The notes: generated by a model not told the origin, from the letters alone. A DNA stretch of 64,000 bases from Mycolicibacterium celeriflavum (GCF_010731795.1 NZ_AP022591.1:2294001-2358000), one strand, 5' to 3'; positions 8,786 through 16,748 are shown, counted from the stretch's first letter. Made by a program: numbers and translations.

Positions 8786-8910
8786 GCGAGCGTGCGTGTC
8801 GGTACACGACGCGCCGCGGATTTTGAACAGTTTGCGCACGCTCACGGCCGACGAGCCTGCGTTGAGTCTGGCTTGTTTACTGCGCGTCGTGTACAGACAC
8901 GCACGCTCGC
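8786..8910. repeat. Long inverted repeat (29-base arms), GCGAGCGTGCGTG family
   Basis: Arms at 8786-8814 and 8882-8910 are complementary over 29 bases with one mismatch and contain GCGAGCGTGCGTGTC and GTACACGACGCGC. The 67-base centre holds CGCGGATTTTGAA. A related copy, with a degraded right arm, lies near 23893. The element sits between the convergent mmsB and HAD genes, so a bidirectional terminator role is plausible. From memory, similar sequences recur in many mycobacterial intergenic regions. Confidence 0.8.
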
Positions 8911-8935
8911 GCGAGGCGAGGCGGGGCGAGGCGAG

Positions 8936-9658
8936 CTACGCAGCGGCGGGTTTACGGACCTTCCACCAATTCGCATGCAGGCGTTGGCAATCGGCGGCGG
9001 TCAACGGAGGCTCACTCGCGTAGTCTGGGCGCACCGCCAGGGCGGTCGGGATGTCCGGGGTGCCCTCACCTGTGACCACCACGGTGGCGAGCCCCGCGGC
9101 GTTCGCGGCCCTCAGCCCGCAGGCCGACCCGGTGACGGCGATCGCGTCCTCAGCGGACAGGCCCAGTTCGTCGAGCGCGTGACGGTGCGCTTCGGGGTCG
9201 GGCATCGGCTTGGTGACGTCCTCGGTCGTGACCACGGCCTCGACGAGCCCCTCGCCGACCAGTTGCCGCACCAGTGGCTCGGCCCAAGCGCGCCTGCCGT
9301 TGGTCACGACGGCCAGCTGGACGCCGGCGCGGACCGCATCCATCACGAAGTCGACCAGACCGGGCCTCGGCGAGAGGTCGCGCTCGAGGATCAGCTCGTC
9401 GAACATCATGGCCTTGGTCGTGTAAATGTCGTCGGCCAGAAGTGCGGTCAGCACATCGGACTCGGTGGCGACGCAGCGCTTCCGCAGTTCCGCGGCGATG
9501 CGCTGCCGCTCGTCGGTCAACGCCAGCAGCTGCCGGTACCGCGCCACCGACCATTGGCAATCCAGGCCGTGTGCCGCGAAGGCAGCGTTGTAGGCCACGC
9601 GGTGGCCGTCGCATTCGATGTCGGTCAGCGCGTCGAGGTCGAAGACCACGGCGCGCAT
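8936..9658 (-). CDS. HAD-superfamily hydrolase-like protein (CbbY/Gph type)
   Basis: 240-residue HAD-like protein. Motif I is FDLDALTD at residues 5-12, motif II is VVTNGRRAWAEPLV, and motif III includes the Lys of DVTKPMPDPEAHRHAL. The motif IV position reads VTGSACGLRAANAAG, where active relatives have an acidic pair (for example EDS or GDS). The usual second Mg-binding acid therefore appears to be missing, and activity is uncertain. ATG at 9658 is chosen because it starts at the first HAD strand; upstream frame extensions overlap the response-regulator gene. It converges on mmsB across the long inverted repeat. Confidence 0.82.
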   Translation of the reverse strand: MRAVVFDLDALTDIECDGHRVAYNAAFAAHGLDCQWSVARYRQLLALTDERQRIAAELRKRCVATESDVLTALLADDIYTTKAMMFDELILERDLSPRPGLVDFVMDAVRAGVQLAVVTNGRRAWAEPLVRQLVGEGLVEAVVTTEDVTKPMPDPEAHRHALDELGLSAEDAIAVTGSACGLRAANAAGLATVVVTGEGTPDIPTALAVRPDYASEPPLTAADCQRLHANWWKVRKPAAA

Positions 9659-9774
9659 AAAACAGCCCGGCCCGCTGGGCGATGCGCAGTCCCACCAGAA
9701 CCGTCCCGCGCGCCACGTCGTCTCATGCGTTGTCGGCATGGAGACAAGGGTGGCCGATGTCACACGTTTCCAAC

Positions 9775-9792
9775 CTCCCCCAATCGGGGGAG
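9775..9792. promoter_or_regulatory. Palindrome CTCCCCC-AATC-GGGGGAG upstream of the response regulator
   Basis: A perfect 7-4-7 inverted repeat lies 54 bases before the start of the NarL-type response regulator, in the divergent region shared with the HAD gene. Position and symmetry suit an operator, perhaps for the regulator itself. It could also form an RNA hairpin in the leader. Confidence 0.45.
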
Positions 9793-9845
9793 CGACGATG
9801 CCAAGTTGCTCTACCACCGCAAACGGCACCTCTAAGGTTGGTGCC

Positions 9846-10508
9846 ATGCCGAGCAGCCCCCCGGTGCGATTAGTACTGGTCGACGACCACGAAATGGTCA
9901 TCGAAGGCCTGAAAGCCATGCTCGCGGCGTTCTCCGATCGAGTGCAAGTGGTCGGGCAGGCCGTGGGTGCTGAGCGAGCGCTCAGCGTCGTCGACGAGCT
10001 CGACCCCGACATCGTGTTGTCCGACGTCCGCATGCAGGGTTCGAGCGGACTCGACCTGTGCCTGGAGCTGCGCGAGCGCAAGCCGGAGCGCAAGGTCGTG
10101 ATGCTGTCGGTCTATGACGACGAGCAGTACCTGTTTCAGGCGCTGCGAGTCGGGGCGTCGGGTTACCTGCTCAAGAGCATCAGCAGCGAGGAGTTGGTGC
10201 GCCAGTTGGAGTTCGTCAACCGCGGCGAGACCGCGATCGACCCCGGAATGGCGGCCCGCGCGGTCGACACCGCGGCGCGGCTGCAGCGCGACGAGTTCTG
10301 GCCCGGCGCCCGCCAAGGGCTCACCCAACGCGAGAGCGAGATTTTGTCGTTCGTCGTCAACGGGCTGTCCAACCGCGCCATCGCCACCAAGCTTGTGATC
10401 GGCGACGAGACCGTCAAGACCCACCTCAGCTCGATCTACCGGAAGCTGGGGGTCAGCGACCGCACCGGCGCCGTCGCGACCGCGCTGCGCGAAGGGATAT
10501 ACCAGTGA
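9846..10508 (+). CDS. NarL/LuxR-type response regulator
   Basis: 220-residue two-component response regulator. The receiver domain (residues 7-120) has acidic residues DD13-14, phospho-acceptor Asp60 in DIVLSDVRMQGSSG and Lys110 in GYLLKS. The C-terminal LuxR HTH (about 155-215) contains LTQRESEILSFVVNGLSNRAI and DETVKTHLSSIYRKL. ATG at 9846 has AAGG eight bases upstream and starts at the first receiver strand; longer frames extend into the divergent HAD gene. It overlaps the GTG of the partner kinase, so both are made together. The signal is unknown. Confidence 0.92.
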   Translation: MPSSPPVRLVLVDDHEMVIEGLKAMLAAFSDRVQVVGQAVGAERALSVVDELDPDIVLSDVRMQGSSGLDLCLELRERKPERKVVMLSVYDDEQYLFQALRVGASGYLLKSISSEELVRQLEFVNRGETAIDPGMAARAVDTAARLQRDEFWPGARQGLTQRESEILSFVVNGLSNRAIATKLVIGDETVKTHLSSIYRKLGVSDRTGAVATALREGIYQ

Positions 10509-11731
10509 GCCAGCCGGACGCCGTGCGGGAGCTGAGCCAGTACGCGCTGGCCGCCGACCGCGAGCTGGCGCTTCTGCGCGAGCTGATCCAGGCCGCGTCG
10601 AAGGGGCCGGGTGTCGAACCGCTGGCCGCGGCGGCGGCCCGGATGATCACCGCGGCGACCGCCAGCGACGTCTGCTTCGTGCACGTCCTCGACGACAGTG
10701 ACCGGTCGCTCACGCTGGCGGGCGCCACTCCGCCGTTCGATGCGGAGATTGGCAAGATCAGACTGCCACTGGGACAGGGTATTTCGGGTTGGGTCGCCAG
10801 CCACCGCGAGCCCGTGGTCATCACCCAGGACAAGGAGTCCGATCCGCGCTACATGCCGTTCCAGTCGCTACGCGGCTCGGACTTCACCTCGATGGTGTCG
10901 GTCCCGATGGAGACCGATCCCGGCGGCCTGGTCGGCGTGCTCAACGTGCACACCGTCGAGCGCCGCGAGTTCACCGAACGCGACGTCGAGCTGCTCGTGG
11001 TGATCGGCAGGCTGATCGCGGGCGCCATGCATCAGGCCCGGCTGCACCGGCAGCTGGTGGCCCGCGAGCGCGCCCACGAGAACTTCGTCGAGCAGGTGAT
11101 CGAGGCTCAGGAACTCGAACGGCGCCGGCTGGCAGGCGATATCCACGACGGCATTTCGCAGCGCCTGATCACGTTGAGTTACCGGTTGGATGCGGCCACC
11201 AGATCCGAGGACCCGGCGATCGTTGCCGAACAACTCGGCAAAGCGCGCGAGCTGGTCGAGTTGACCCTGCAGGAGGCTCGCGCCGCGATCAGTGGACTGC
11301 GGCCACCGGTGCTCGACGACCTCGGGCTGGCCGGCGGGCTGGCCAGCCTGGCGCGGTCGATACCGCAGGTCGGTATCGAGGTGAACCTGACGGAGCGTCG
11401 GCTGCCCGACCATATCGAGCTGGCGTTGTACCGGATCGCGCAGGAATGCCTGCAGAATGTCGTCAAGCACGCCAAGGCCACGTCCGCCCGGCTGATGTTC
11501 ACCGTAGACGCGGGTGACAGCGGCGACGTCGCCCGGCTCGAAATCATCGACGACGGGGTGGGTTTCGACACCTTCGAGCATCCGCTCGGCGGCGACGAGA
11601 TGGGCGGTTACGGCCTGCTCTCGATGGCCGAACGCGCCGAGATCGTCGGCGGCCGGCTCAACATCCGGTCGCGCCCGGGGGCCGGCACCGCGGTGACGGC
11701 GACGATCCCTGTCCCGTCGGCGCCGCAGTGA
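10505..11731 (+). CDS. GAF-domain sensor histidine kinase (NarX/DevS-like HisKA_3 type)
   Basis: 408-residue soluble histidine kinase. A GAF domain occupies about residues 35-175 (LPLGQGISGWVASHREPVVI, FTSMVSVPM, VGVLNVHT). The HisKA_3 dimerisation helix carries phospho-acceptor His214 in RRRLAGDIHDGISQRLI. The HATPase_c domain ends the protein (IDDGVGFD, GYGLLSMAERAEIVGG). No transmembrane segments are seen, so the GAF domain must sense a cytoplasmic ligand or gas. It starts at a GTG overlapping the stop of the response regulator, which is its evident partner. Its stop is the left arm of an inverted repeat that probably terminates the operon. Confidence 0.92.
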   Translation: MSQPDAVRELSQYALAADRELALLRELIQAASKGPGVEPLAAAAARMITAATASDVCFVHVLDDSDRSLTLAGATPPFDAEIGKIRLPLGQGISGWVASHREPVVITQDKESDPRYMPFQSLRGSDFTSMVSVPMETDPGGLVGVLNVHTVERREFTERDVELLVVIGRLIAGAMHQARLHRQLVARERAHENFVEQVIEAQELERRRLAGDIHDGISQRLITLSYRLDAATRSEDPAIVAEQLGKARELVELTLQEARAAISGLRPPVLDDLGLAGGLASLARSIPQVGIEVNLTERRLPDHIELALYRIAQECLQNVVKHAKATSARLMFTVDAGDSGDVARLEIIDDGVGFDTFEHPLGGDEMGGYGLLSMAERAEIVGGRLNIRSRPGAGTAVTATIPVPSAPQ

Positions 11732-11780
11732 TTTGTGCAGGTTTTGTTGCGCCCAGCGCTCCTGTGAACGTGCACAAATC
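11730..11780. repeat. Inverted repeat GATTTGTGCA...TGCACAAATC between convergent genes
   Basis: Perfect ten-base arms (11730-11739 and 11771-11780) enclose 31 bases. The element lies exactly between the ends of the histidine kinase (+) and the MarR gene (-), overlapping the kinase stop codon. It probably acts as a two-way terminator. It resembles, but differs in sequence from, the other intergenic palindromes in this window. Confidence 0.7.
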
Positions 11781-11783
11781 GCC

Positions 11784-12305
11784 TTAGAAGTCTCCCGAAT
11801 TCCGGCGCAGCGTCTGGATCGAAGCCGCCAAGGCCCTGGACTCGGCGTCGGACATCCCGATGTCGGCGAACACCTCGTTGTTCAACGTCTCCGTGGCGTC
11901 CTCGACGGTCGAGCGGCCCAGGTCGGTGATCTGCACCAGCGTCGTGCGCCCGTCGGTCGGATGCGGGATCCGTTCCACCAGGCCGTCGGCCTCCAGGCGC
12001 CGGATCGCGTGGGTGACGCTGGTGACGTGCACCTGCAACCGATCGGAGGCCTTGGTGATCGGCAGTGCGCCGTTGCGGCTGAACGCCAACAGGCGAAGCA
12101 ACTCGAACCGCGAGAAGCTCAAGTCGTATGGCCGCAGCGCGCTCTCGACGCGGGCCAGCAGGATCTGGTGCGCCCGCATCACCGACGTCACCGCGACCAT
12201 GCCGTCGGCCACCTCGCCCCACCCGCAGCGCTCCCAGTTGGCCCGCGCGAGCGCGATCGGGTCACGGTCGTCCTGCCGCGGCGGTCGTGACGGTTCGGTG
12301 GGCAC
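11784..12305 (-). CDS. MarR-family transcriptional regulator (Rv0737-like by position)
   Basis: 173-residue MarR-type winged-helix protein: LSFSRFELLRLLAFSRNGALPITKASDRL, recognition region VHVTSVTHAIRRLEADGL, and wing HPTDGRTTLVQITDLG. It starts with GTG after GAAGGGGC and lies six bases below the aminotransferase gene, so it reads as the last gene of the biosynthetic cassette operon. In M. tuberculosis the equivalent gene (Rv0737, from memory) follows rslA directly, which suggests the four cassette genes were inserted between rslA and this regulator. It may now control the cassette. Confidence 0.9.
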   Translation of the reverse strand: MPTEPSRPPRQDDRDPIALARANWERCGWGEVADGMVAVTSVMRAHQILLARVESALRPYDLSFSRFELLRLLAFSRNGALPITKASDRLQVHVTSVTHAIRRLEADGLVERIPHPTDGRTTLVQITDLGRSTVEDATETLNNEVFADIGMSDAESRALAASIQTLRRNSGDF

Positions 12306-12311
12306 GCCCCT

Positions 12312-13379
12312 TCATACCGCATTGGTCGACGCGGTCACCGGCTTTCGGTCGACGGCCTGGGCCACCGCCGCGACCACCGCGCGGGTGGATTTGCGGTCGC
12401 CCACGGTGATGCGCACGCCGCCGTCGGCGTAATGGCGCACACGCATGCCGATCGTGTCGAACACCTCTTTCCAGCAACGCCCGCACTCCGGCAGGTACAC
12501 GAAGTTGGCGTTGCTCTCGGTGCTGTACACCCCCATCGACCGCAGCCGCATCCGCAGGTATCGACGCTCACTAGCAATCATTCGGATGCGTTGGCGCAAC
12601 TCGGCTTCCGCGTCGAAAGAGGCCGCCACCGCGACCAGGGACGTGATCGCGATGCCGAACGGCAACTGCATGGCCCACAACCGCCGGGCCAGCCCGGGCG
12701 CGCAGAAACCGTAACCGATGCGGAGTCCGGCCAGCCCGTACGCCTTGGAAAAGGTCCGCAGCACAACGACGTTCGGATGCCGCGCGACCAATGCGACGGT
12801 GTCTATCCGGCATTCCGGTGGCAGGAACTCGACGTAGGCCTCGTCGAGCAGCACGACGGTGTCCGGCGGCACCCGCCGCAGGAAGCGCTCGAGGTCGGCG
12901 GCCGTTTCGACGGTGCCGCTCGGATTGTGCGGTCGACACACCACCACGACCCTGGCCGCCGCCGCGGCGGATGCCATCGCGTCGAGGTCATGGTGACCGT
13001 GCGCGTCGAGCGCGACGGTGACCGATTTCAGCCGGGACATCTGCGCGAAGACCGGGTACCCATCGAACGTCGGCGAGGCCGTCACCATCGTGTCGCCGGG
13101 GCTGGTCACCGCCTGCAGCACCTGCATGATCACCCCCGTCGCGCCGGCCCCGATGACCACCTGCTCGTCGCGCACCCCGATACGCTCGGCGACCAACGAA
13201 CGCAGCCGCTCGGGCAGATACTCCGGATACCGGTTGGCCGACTCGATCGACGCGATCAGCGCCGACCGGACGGACGGTAACGGCGGGAAGGGATTCTCGT
13301 TCAGCGACAAGGCCATCGGGTTCGTCGCGCTGGGTAGCGCGCCGACGGCCTCGAGTCCGCTGAACCCTGGCGTAGCCAT
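12312..13379 (-). CDS. PLP-dependent aminotransferase, histidinol-phosphate/aromatic type
   Basis: 355-residue fold-type I aminotransferase of the HisC/Pat group. The Schiff-base Lys212 lies in RTFSKAYGLAGLRIGYG, the substrate and PLP loop is CRPHNPSGT (148-156), and Asp179 is in VVLLDEAYVEF. ATG at 13379 overlaps the KAS III stop (TGATG), implying coupled translation; an alternative start six codons upstream exists. Within the cassette it could convert tryptophan or phenylalanine to indole-3-pyruvate or phenylpyruvate for the ThDP enzyme. It could equally aminate a late intermediate. It is not near other histidine genes, so HisC function is unlikely. Confidence 0.87.
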   Translation of the reverse strand: MATPGFSGLEAVGALPSATNPMALSLNENPFPPLPSVRSALIASIESANRYPEYLPERLRSLVAERIGVRDEQVVIGAGATGVIMQVLQAVTSPGDTMVTASPTFDGYPVFAQMSRLKSVTVALDAHGHHDLDAMASAAAAARVVVVCRPHNPSGTVETAADLERFLRRVPPDTVVLLDEAYVEFLPPECRIDTVALVARHPNVVVLRTFSKAYGLAGLRIGYGFCAPGLARRLWAMQLPFGIAITSLVAVAASFDAEAELRQRIRMIASERRYLRMRLRSMGVYSTESNANFVYLPECGRCWKEVFDTIGMRVRHYADGGVRITVGDRKSTRAVVAAVAQAVDRKPVTASTNAV

Positions 13380-14389
13380 CACCCGCGACCGCCCCACCGC
13401 ACGGCGGCCGCGCCGGCGAAGTCACCGGCATGGGCGAAGGCCGCCATCAGCACCACGTCGCCCGCTTCGAGCCGCCCGGTGGCGACCGCGCGATCCAAGT
13501 TGACCGGAATCCCTGCGGCGAACAGGTTTCCGCACATTTCGAACGTGTCGACGTGGCGTTCGGCGGGCAGCTCGAGCGCTTCCCGCCAATTCCGCAGGAA
13601 GACCCGGTTCGGCTGGTTGGTGACGAGCAGGTCGAGGTCGGCGGGCTTCACGCCGATGCGGTCGCACACCGCGTAGGACACCTCGGGCACCTGCCTGTTG
13701 CCCCGCGCCAGCACCTTGGTGATCTTGCTTTCGGTGAAGCCGATGCACCCCTCCCCCGGCCCCGGCTGCCACCATTTGCGCGGCGGGTCGACCGCGATCG
13801 TCATATCGCCGGCGAACTCGCCGTAGGTGCGGCATTCCACGTCCAGAATCGGCGACTGCTCGGAGACCGCCACCAGCCCGACGGCCGCGCCGTCACCTGG
13901 CACCGATGCCTGAGCCTTGCGCCGCACCCCGGGTTGGTCGAACACCTGCCCGGCGGCGTTCTGCGCGACGGCGATCAGCGCCGTGCGGCCCGCCCCGGAG
14001 GACAGGAGTTGCCGGGCCACCTGAAGTCCCAGCACGAAGGCCGCGCAACCGCCGTTGTGCAGATCGAGCACCCAGTCCGGCTTCATGCCGAGTCGATGCG
14101 CCATGGCGCCGCCGCCGCCGTAGAACGGCATGTCGGGCATCTGGGTGTGCGTGATCAGCACGTCCGCGTCGGCGATCGCGTCGTGGCCGTGCCGCTCGAT
14201 CAGCCCGGCCGCCGCACGCTCGACCATGTCGACGGCCGTCTCGTCGGGCGCAACGTGGTGCCGGAACCGCGGCGCACGGAACATCACGTTGTCGCGAAGA
14301 TCGTCGGATTCGGCGAACTGTGCGTAATAGTCGGCGCCGATCGGATCGCCGGGCAGGTAGGTCGAGACGTCCAGAAGGCTGACGGTCAT
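13379..14389 (-). CDS. KAS III-like (FabH-fold) condensing or acyl-transfer enzyme with altered catalytic triad
   Basis: 336-residue thiolase-fold protein of the 3-oxoacyl-ACP synthase III family. The nucleophile is Cys115 in DLHNGGCAAFVLGL. The block that is normally HQAN reads NQPN at 258-261, so the catalytic His is replaced by Asn258. The GN pair at 287-288 supplies the usual Asn, 30 residues on, exactly as in FabH. A C-N-N site would favour acyl transfer or a non-standard condensation. The start has a GAGGTGAG site. It lies six bases after the SRPBCC gene and overlaps the aminotransferase start. In carbazole pathways a KAS III extends the ThDP product. Confidence 0.88.
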   Translation of the reverse strand: MTVSLLDVSTYLPGDPIGADYYAQFAESDDLRDNVMFRAPRFRHHVAPDETAVDMVERAAAGLIERHGHDAIADADVLITHTQMPDMPFYGGGGAMAHRLGMKPDWVLDLHNGGCAAFVLGLQVARQLLSSGAGRTALIAVAQNAAGQVFDQPGVRRKAQASVPGDGAAVGLVAVSEQSPILDVECRTYGEFAGDMTIAVDPPRKWWQPGPGEGCIGFTESKITKVLARGNRQVPEVSYAVCDRIGVKPADLDLLVTNQPNRVFLRNWREALELPAERHVDTFEMCGNLFAAGIPVNLDRAVATGRLEAGDVVLMAAFAHAGDFAGAAAVRWGGRG

Positions 14390-14395
14390 CGTTGC

Positions 14396-15061
14396 TCACC
14401 TCATCCAGTCGGGTGTCACGGCAAGGCCGTTGCGGTAGCGGTACTCGACGATCGCCTTGAGGTTGCGCAACTCCAGCAGGTGACCGGCACCGAACATGTC
14501 CCAGAAGTCGCCCACCCAGACCGGTCGCTCGGGCGGGGCCGTCTCCGGATAAGGATTGCGGTCGTAGAACGGGTGATGACAGTTGGTCCACAGCACGACT
14601 GACCCGGGCTTGTCGAGCACGACCTGAGCGTCGACCACCCGCATCAGGTAGACCATCCACAGGTGTCCGCCCTGGTCCCAGGCACAGTGATAGTCGACGG
14701 TTCTGGCCGCCTCATTGGCCACTGTGCGGGTGAAAATCTGTGTCTGCGAACCCAATCGGTCATATGCCAGCCATAGTCCTGGCTCCTCGGTCGGTGTGAA
14801 ACCGCGCAGGCTGTAGGTCCACTCCTCCAGACACCGGGTATCGGCCAGATAGTCGAACAACTCGTCGGGCGGACAGTCGATGTAATCGTTGACGGTGCAG
14901 TACTGGCCGTACACCTCGTCATGCGGATAGACCGACCGCATCATCTCCATGATGATCGGGGTGGCCTTTTCGCGCGGCGAGGTCTCGATGCGGATCAGGC
15001 CGTCCAGCGGTGCTGCGGTCCCCCGATGAGCAGAGATGTCGTCAAGTGCGGGCAGCGACAT
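14396..15061 (-). CDS. SRPBCC-fold protein (candidate cyclase/aromatase)
   Basis: 221-residue protein with an SRPBCC (START/Bet v1-like) helix-grip pattern: YIDCPPDELFDYLADTRCLE near residue 60, a central strand series (GSQTQIFTRTVANEAARTVD, HLWMVYLMRV) and a long C-terminal helix (HLLELRNLKAIVEYRY). ATG at 15061 has AAAGGAGA upstream; the frame extends further but only through the ThDP gene. It overlaps that gene by 20 bases and precedes KAS III by six. The same order, ThDP-SRPBCC-KAS III, is what I recall for carquinostatin biosynthesis, where the SRPBCC protein closes the carbazole ring. Function here is inferred. Confidence 0.78.
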   Translation of the reverse strand: MSLPALDDISAHRGTAAPLDGLIRIETSPREKATPIIMEMMRSVYPHDEVYGQYCTVNDYIDCPPDELFDYLADTRCLEEWTYSLRGFTPTEEPGLWLAYDRLGSQTQIFTRTVANEAARTVDYHCAWDQGGHLWMVYLMRVVDAQVVLDKPGSVVLWTNCHHPFYDRNPYPETAPPERPVWVGDFWDMFGAGHLLELRNLKAIVEYRYRNGLAVTPDWMR

Positions 15062-16748
15062 GGGTTGGGATCTCCTTTGTGGCAGGCGGTTTACTGGTGG
15101 CTCCGTCGAGAAACGCCGCGAACGGCGGGATCTCGTCGGCCGAACATTCGATGCTGACGACCGCCGGCCCCTCGGTCTCCAGGGCGGCGCCAAGCGCGGC
15201 GGGAAGTGAGGCAAGGTCGTCGACGTCAGTCGCGGGCAGTCCGGGGAACATCGCGCCCAGGCCAGCCCCCAGCCGGCTGGGTCCGAACCGGTTGTAGCTG
15301 TAGCGATCCCGGTAGAACCTCTGCTCGCGGGTGACGCACATCGCGTGCGCATGGTTGTCGAACAGCAGGAACGTCACCGGCAGCCGGTACTCCCTGGCGG
15401 TGTGGATCTCCATGCCGTGCATGAAGAAACTGCCGTCGCCGGCAATGACCACGGTCCGCCTGCCACGCCCGAACGCCATCCCGATCGCGGCGCCGAAGCC
15501 GTAGCCCATCCCGCCCATGCCGAGCGCGACAACAAAGCGGCCGTTCCGCCTTACGGGCAGGTGGTGTATCGCGGCGGCCCCGATGTTGCCGGCGTCGACC
15601 ACGATGTCCACACCGGCGGGCAGCGTGGCGTCGAGCGCGGCCATCGCGTCGCGGTACCGAATGCCGGGCCCGCAGTGCAGCGGCGGCCGTAATTCGCTGC
15701 GCGCCACCACATCGGGCACGCGGACCTGGGCAGGGCGGCCCTGTCCGGACAGCGCGGCGGTGAGCATCTTCAGCGACCCGCGGAGGTCCTCGCTGTGCAC
15801 ATGCGTGCACGCGAGATACGGTGCCGCCGAACCGATCGAGTACACCGGCACCGAAGCCAGCGCGTCGTCCAGCCCGGCGCGTGCGGTTATCGGCATCCGG
15901 GCGCCCACGAGCACGCACAGCGCGCTACCCGCCACGACCGCGGCGATGCTCGGATGGCCCATCACGCCGGTCACCCCCAGCGCCGACGACGAGCCCATCC
16001 CGGGTGTACCCGCAACGTCTTTGGCATCGGGCACGGTTGCCACCCGGGCGCGCACCACGGCCCGCAGCGCCTCGAGTTCGGCGCGCGCATCGTCGCGCGC
16101 CACCTGGTCTCCGGCGATGAGCGTGACGGGACCGGCGGCCCGGCGCAGCGCTCGCGCGATCGGATGCACATCCGATTGCTGTGCGGCGTCCCGTTCGGCG
16201 ACGACCACGCCGCCGTTGACGGGCACGTCTGCTTGCTGAAGGTCTTTGGGCAGCAACAGCACCGCCGGCCCGCGCATCGTATGTGCTGCCGCAATCGCGG
16301 CGGGCAGCGCGGTGATGATGTCCGCCGGTGTGAGCACCCGCCGACAGTGCACCGACACCGCCGAGAACAGCGCGTGCCCGTCCAATGCCCCGTTACGTCC
16401 GCTGGTGTCCTGGAACGCACCTCGGCCGTCGAGGCCGGTCGGCGGCTGACCGATCAGGGCCAGGACCGGCACCCGGCTCGCGAAGGCCTCGCCCAGCGCG
16501 GGCACCGTGTTCAGGCAGCCGCCGCCGGAGGTCGCGGCGACCACGCCGATGCCGCAGCCGCTGCGGCTGTACCCGTCGGCCATCGTCGCTGCGGAGAACT
16601 CGTGTTTGGCGAGCACGGCGGTGATGTCGGAACGGAAGAACGCTGCGTCGTAGACGTCCTCGATGTTGGCGCCGTCGACACCGAAGACGTACTCGACTCC
16701 GATTCCGGCCAGATACTCGACGATGTGGTCGACGACCCGACGGCCCAT
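15042..16748 (-). CDS. Thiamine-diphosphate-dependent enzyme (acetolactate synthase/decarboxylase family)
   Basis: 568-residue three-domain ThDP enzyme. Catalytic Glu50 lies in VLAKHEFSAATMADGYSR. The Pyr domain continues with ATSGGGCLNTVPALGEA, and the C-terminal ThDP motif is GDGSFFMHGME (437 on) with the Asn of FDNH at 465. The start has an AGGTGAG site. It is the first gene of the cassette, 72 bases below rslA on the same strand. It is not the housekeeping IlvB, since no small subunit or ilvC is nearby. A role in acyloin coupling of an aryl pyruvate is inferred from the neighbouring SRPBCC and KAS III genes. Confidence 0.87.
   Translation of the reverse strand: MGRRVVDHIVEYLAGIGVEYVFGVDGANIEDVYDAAFFRSDITAVLAKHEFSAATMADGYSRSGCGIGVVAATSGGGCLNTVPALGEAFASRVPVLALIGQPPTGLDGRGAFQDTSGRNGALDGHALFSAVSVHCRRVLTPADIITALPAAIAAAHTMRGPAVLLLPKDLQQADVPVNGGVVVAERDAAQQSDVHPIARALRRAAGPVTLIAGDQVARDDARAELEALRAVVRARVATVPDAKDVAGTPGMGSSSALGVTGVMGHPSIAAVVAGSALCVLVGARMPITARAGLDDALASVPVYSIGSAAPYLACTHVHSEDLRGSLKMLTAALSGQGRPAQVRVPDVVARSELRPPLHCGPGIRYRDAMAALDATLPAGVDIVVDAGNIGAAAIHHLPVRRNGRFVVALGMGGMGYGFGAAIGMAFGRGRRTVVIAGDGSFFMHGMEIHTAREYRLPVTFLLFDNHAHAMCVTREQRFYRDRYSYNRFGPSRLGAGLGAMFPGLPATDVDDLASLPAALGAALETEGPAVVSIECSADEIPPFAAFLDGATSKPPATKEIPTHVAART

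Noticed and set aside
8759..9835. 358-codon plus-strand frame after mmsB
   Set aside because: It reads through the long inverted repeat and antisense to the HAD gene, which has clear HAD motifs.
10505..11731. Assignment of the GAF kinase and regulator to DevS/DevR
   Set aside because: Only one GAF domain is seen and no DevR-type box; the pair is described generically.
15062..15352. N-terminal extension of the SRPBCC gene by 97 codons
   Set aside because: Extension lies within the ThDP gene; ATG at 15061 has AAAGGAGA.
15042..16748. Housekeeping acetolactate synthase IlvB
   Set aside because: No small subunit or ilv genes nearby; cassette context and sequence blocks differ from IlvB.
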